Shown in pieces: positions 61,399 through 64,000 of a stretch of DNA of 64,000 nt. Within the stretch, counting starts at the first letter, position 1. Every line of letters starts with the position of its first letter. The stretch covers positions 1-64,000 of the forward strand of contig JAJZAI010000001.1 in assembly GCA_021799495.1 (NCBI GenBank). Direction: 5' to 3'. Position numbers and translations under genes: made by a program. The DNA comes from Deltaproteobacteria bacterium (GTDB lineage: Bacteria > Desulfobacterota > Binatia > Binatales > Binataceae). The notes beneath the pieces are model-generated. The model made no database searches. It had not been told where the DNA came from and worked only from the letters and a program-made list of their open reading frames with translations.

Positions 61399-64000
61399 TT
61401 GAGCGAGGAATCGAAACCGCTTAATCCGGCGGCGTTTGGATTGGAGGCGCCAGCGGGCGGACTCGAGAGTTTTCCGCCGGCGGCGCAATGGGACGACTGG
61501 CGCGAATACGATCCCGCCCAATGGCCGCGCAAAGTCGAACGGCAATACCGGCTGATCCCGACCGTCTGCTTCAACTGCGAAGCTGGATGCGGCTTGCTGG
61601 CCTATGTCGACAAGGCGAGCGGCCAAATCCGCAAGTTCGAGGGCAACCCTGTCCATCCGGGAAGCCGCGGCCGCAACTGCGCGAAGGGCCCGGCCACGCT
61701 GAGCCAGGTTTACGACACGGAACGCATCCGCCACCCGATGCGGCGCGCGGGCAAGCGCGGCGAAGGCAAATGGGAGCGCGTATCGTGGGATGAAGCTCTC
61801 GACGATCTCGCCGCGCGGATTCGCAAAGCGCTGCTTGAGGGCCGGCGCGACCAGGTGCTCTATCACGTCGGCCGTCCCGGACATGAATTGGTTTACAACC
61901 AGCGCGTGCTGCACGCGTGGGGAATCGACGGCCACAACAGCCACACCAATATCTGCTCGGCGGGCGCGCGCACCGGCTACGCGTTCTGGCACGGGATCGA
62001 TCGGCCGGCGCCCGACCACGCCAATGCGCGCTTCATCCTGCTGCTCAGCGCGCATCTTGAGGCCGGTCATTATTTCAATCCGCATGCGCAGCGGATTATC
62101 GACGGCAAAGCGCGCGGCGCGAAAATCTGCGTAATCGATCCGCGGCTTTCCAACACCGCGGCGCGCGCCGATTACTGGCTGCCGACCTGGCCGGGAAGCG
62201 AAGCCGCGGTGTTGCTGGCGATGTGCAAGGTGCTGCTGGACGAGGGCCTGTACGACCGCGAATTCGTGCGGCGCTGGGTGAATTGGGAGGAATATCTCCG
62301 CGCGGCGCATCCGGATCTGGAGCAGACCTTTGACAATTTCATCGCGGCGCTGAAACAGGCCTACGCGCAATTCACGCCCGATTTCGCCGAGCGCGAATCC
62401 GGCGCGCCGGCGGCGACGATCGTCGAGGTCGCGCGCGAAATCGGCCGCGCCGGCCACGCGGTCGCGACGCAGGTCTGGCGCGGCGCGGCGGCCGGCAATC
62501 TCGGCGGATGGCAGGTGGCGCGCGCGCTCGAATTTCTTGCCGTGCTGGTTGGCGCGGTCGCAACGCCGGGCGGAACCGCGCCGGCGGCCTACAACAAATT
62601 CATTCCGGCGCCGCCGATGATGCCGCCGCCGCCGGCGGTGTGGAACGAACTGACCTGGCCGCGCGAATATCCGCTCGCCTTCTTCGAGATGAGTTTTCTG
62701 ATGCCGCACTTCCTCAAAGAAGGACGCGGCAAACTCGCGGCCTACTTCACTCGCGTTTACAATCCGGTCTGGACGAATCCGGACGGGATGACCTGGATCG
62801 AAACGCTGCGCGACGAATCCCTCGTCGAACGGCACGCCTGCCTGACGCCGGTATGGAGCGAGACGGCGTGGTTCGCCGATTACGTGCTGCCGATGGGCCA
62901 TGCGTCGGAACGGCACGACCTGATGAGCCAGGAGACGCACGCCGCGCGCTGGATCGGATTTCGCCAGCCGGTGCTCCGGGTCGCGCTCGAACGCGCGGGC
63001 AAACGCTTCGCCACGACCTGGGAGGCGCATCGCGAAGCCGGTCTCGGCGAAATTTGGGAGGAAGACGAATTCTGGATCGAACTGTCATGGCGGATCGATC
63101 CCGACGGCGCGATGGGTATCCGGAAATACTTCGAGTCGCCGTACCGTCCGGGCGAAAAACTGGATATCGACGAATTTTACCGGTGGATTTTCGAGCATAG
63201 CGTGCCCGGACTTCCCGCCGCGGCGGCGCGCGAGAACCTTTCGCCGCTCGAATACATGCGCAAGTACGGCGCCTTTCTGATCGAAGAAAGCCCCTACGGC
63301 CTGCATGAAAAAACGCTTGCGCCCGAGCAGCTCGAAAACGCCAGCATCGACGGCGCGTCGCGCGTGATCAAACGCGGCGGCGCGGCGATCGGCGTCGAAA
63401 TCGACGGCGTCGCGCGGACCGGCTTTCCAACTCCGTCGCGCAAGCTGGAATTTTTTTCGCCCACGCTCGCGCAATGGAAGTGGCCGGAAATGTCGATTCC
63501 ATTCTACGTCCGCAGCCACGTTCATCCCGATTCGATCGATCGCGAAAAGGGCGAGATGCTGCTGCTGCCGACTTTCCGCCTGCCGACGCTGGTCCATACC
63601 CGTTCCGGAAACGCGAAGTGGCTCTACGAAATTTCGCATCGCAACCCGCTCTGGCTGCATCCGGAGGACGCGGCAAGGTTTGAAGTTGGAACCGGCGACC
63701 TGCTCAAAGTCGTCACCGAAATCGGCTACTTTATCGACCGCGTATGGGTGACGGACGGAATCCGGCCGGGCGTCGTCGCCTGCTCGCATCATCTTGGAAG
63801 ATGGCGGCTCAACGATGAGCAGGGCGGCGAGCGATGGTCCACCGCGCTGGTCGATCTGCGCGAGACCGAGCCGGGGAAATGGTTCATGCGGCAGGTTCAT
63901 GGCGTGCGCCCGTTTCCGAGCGCGGACGCCGACTCAAGCCGGGTCTGGTGGGAAGACGCCGGCGTGCATCAGAACCTGACCTTTCCGGTGCAGCCCGATC
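61399..64000 (+). CDS. Molybdopterin oxidoreductase, catalytic subunit (partial, right edge)
   Basis: The track misses this ORF because it has no stop in the window; 867 codons are open from TTG 61399, with GAGGAG 7 nt upstream. The N-terminal cluster reads CFNCEAGC with GRNCAKG further on. The Mo-binding region HTNICSAGARTGY offers a Cys ligand, as in polysulfide/thiosulfate reductase relatives. There is no Tat signal, so a cytoplasmic site is likely. With the ferredoxin-NrfD protein it forms a quinone-linked complex. Substrate unknown. Confidence 0.88.
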   Translation, partial: MSEESKPLNPAAFGLEAPAGGLESFPPAAQWDDWREYDPAQWPRKVERQYRLIPTVCFNCEAGCGLLAYVDKASGQIRKFEGNPVHPGSRGRNCAKGPATLSQVYDTERIRHPMRRAGKRGEGKWERVSWDEALDDLAARIRKALLEGRRDQVLYHVGRPGHELVYNQRVLHAWGIDGHNSHTNICSAGARTGYAFWHGIDRPAPDHANARFILLLSAHLEAGHYFNPHAQRIIDGKARGAKICVIDPRLSNTAARADYWLPTWPGSEAAVLLAMCKVLLDEGLYDREFVRRWVNWEEYLRAAHPDLEQTFDNFIAALKQAYAQFTPDFAERESGAPAATIVEVAREIGRAGHAVATQVWRGAAAGNLGGWQVARALEFLAVLVGAVATPGGTAPAAYNKFIPAPPMMPPPPAVWNELTWPREYPLAFFEMSFLMPHFLKEGRGKLAAYFTRVYNPVWTNPDGMTWIETLRDESLVERHACLTPVWSETAWFADYVLPMGHASERHDLMSQETHAARWIGFRQPVLRVALERAGKRFATTWEAHREAGLGEIWEEDEFWIELSWRIDPDGAMGIRKYFESPYRPGEKLDIDEFYRWIFEHSVPGLPAAAARENLSPLEYMRKYGAFLIEESPYGLHEKTLAPEQLENASIDGASRVIKRGGAAIGVEIDGVARTGFPTPSRKLEFFSPTLAQWKWPEMSIPFYVRSHVHPDSIDREKGEMLLLPTFRLPTLVHTRSGNAKWLYEISHRNPLWLHPEDAARFEVGTGDLLKVVTEIGYFIDRVWVTDGIRPGVVACSHHLGRWRLNDEQGGERWSTALVDLRETEPGKWFMRQVHGVRPFPSADADSSRVWWEDAGVHQNLTFPVQPD

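Noticed and set aside
60889-63030. 713-aa minus-strand ORF at the right end
   Set aside because: It is antisense to the NrfD fusion and the molybdopterin gene, which is open on the plus strand but absent from the ORF track because it is cut by the window edge.
1-64000. tRNA or rRNA genes
   Set aside because: No cloverleaf with a GGTTCGAATCC-type T-arm and no rRNA signature was noticed on reading; a tRNA search program would settle this.

Overview
The window is high-GC bacterial chromosome, densely coding on both strands. It holds about 61 protein genes, one structural RNA (the signal-recognition-particle RNA) and one clear transposon. Marker content is a hopanoid C-3 methylase, a luciferase-like F420-type oxidoreductase, many acyl-CoA enzymes, a single-chain acyl-CoA carboxylase, an amidohydrolase_2 protein and a NrfD/molybdopterin complex. 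This fits an uncultured delta-proteobacterium-like lineage such as Candidatus Binatota. That placement is inference from gene content only; no rRNA is present.

Layout. 1-6.6 kb: envelope lipoproteins (LolB/DUF4292-like, TPR), an APC permease, and a minus-strand run of SDR, LMW phosphatase, CoA-binding protein and Nudix. 7-9.9 kb: ExbB, two ExbD paralogues and a membrane-anchored VWA protein. 10-13 kb: the replication/repair run dnaX-ybaB-recR with the SRP RNA upstream. 13.3-16.6 kb: LLM oxidoreductase, a REP-like palindrome cluster with 24-nt tandem repeats, and aguB-aguA (agmatine to putrescine). 16.6-20.9 kb: CaiB-type CoA transferase, CitE-type lyase, MaoC hydratase and MFS transporter, together looking like a route for a C5 dicarboxylate or similar acid. 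21-25.3 kb: cupredoxin and a fused biotin-dependent carboxylase. 25.3-27.4 kb: DUF983, SDR, 3-methyladenine glycosylase.

27.4-30.4 kb: a transposon with 39-bp terminal inverted repeats, an IS1595-family transposase, a 46-aa ORF and a full-length DUF262/DUF1524 (GmrSD-like) restriction protein as cargo. 30.5-36.8 kb: GGCT-like protein, a Cys-less PTPS, a sigma-54 activator with a separate receiver, GNAT, mono-cluster ferredoxin, hpnR and DUF4870. 36.7-40.3 kb: assimilatory sulfate reduction (cysH, sulfite reductase) with a divergent Rrf2 regulator and paired operator-like repeats. 40.5-45.7 kb: secreted VWA protein, histidine phosphatase, rhodanese-MoeB, peroxiredoxin, thiC. 46.1-51 kb: surface polysaccharide genes (glycosyltransferase, WecA-CapD-like fusion, cupin, gmd).

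53.2-58.2 kb: a tightly coupled operon of LuxE-like acyl-protein synthetase, LuxC-like acyl reductase, class III aminotransferase and a membrane histidine kinase with a degraded ATP-binding domain. It has no luciferase genes and looks like an acyl-to-aldehyde-to-amine pathway. 58.3 kb to the end: amidohydrolase, a ferredoxin-NrfD fusion and a molybdopterin oxidoreductase cut by the window edge.

The strongest candidates for undescribed biology are the lux-aminotransferase-pseudokinase operon, the transposon carrying a restriction gene, and the ExbB/ExbD/ExbD/VWA cluster.
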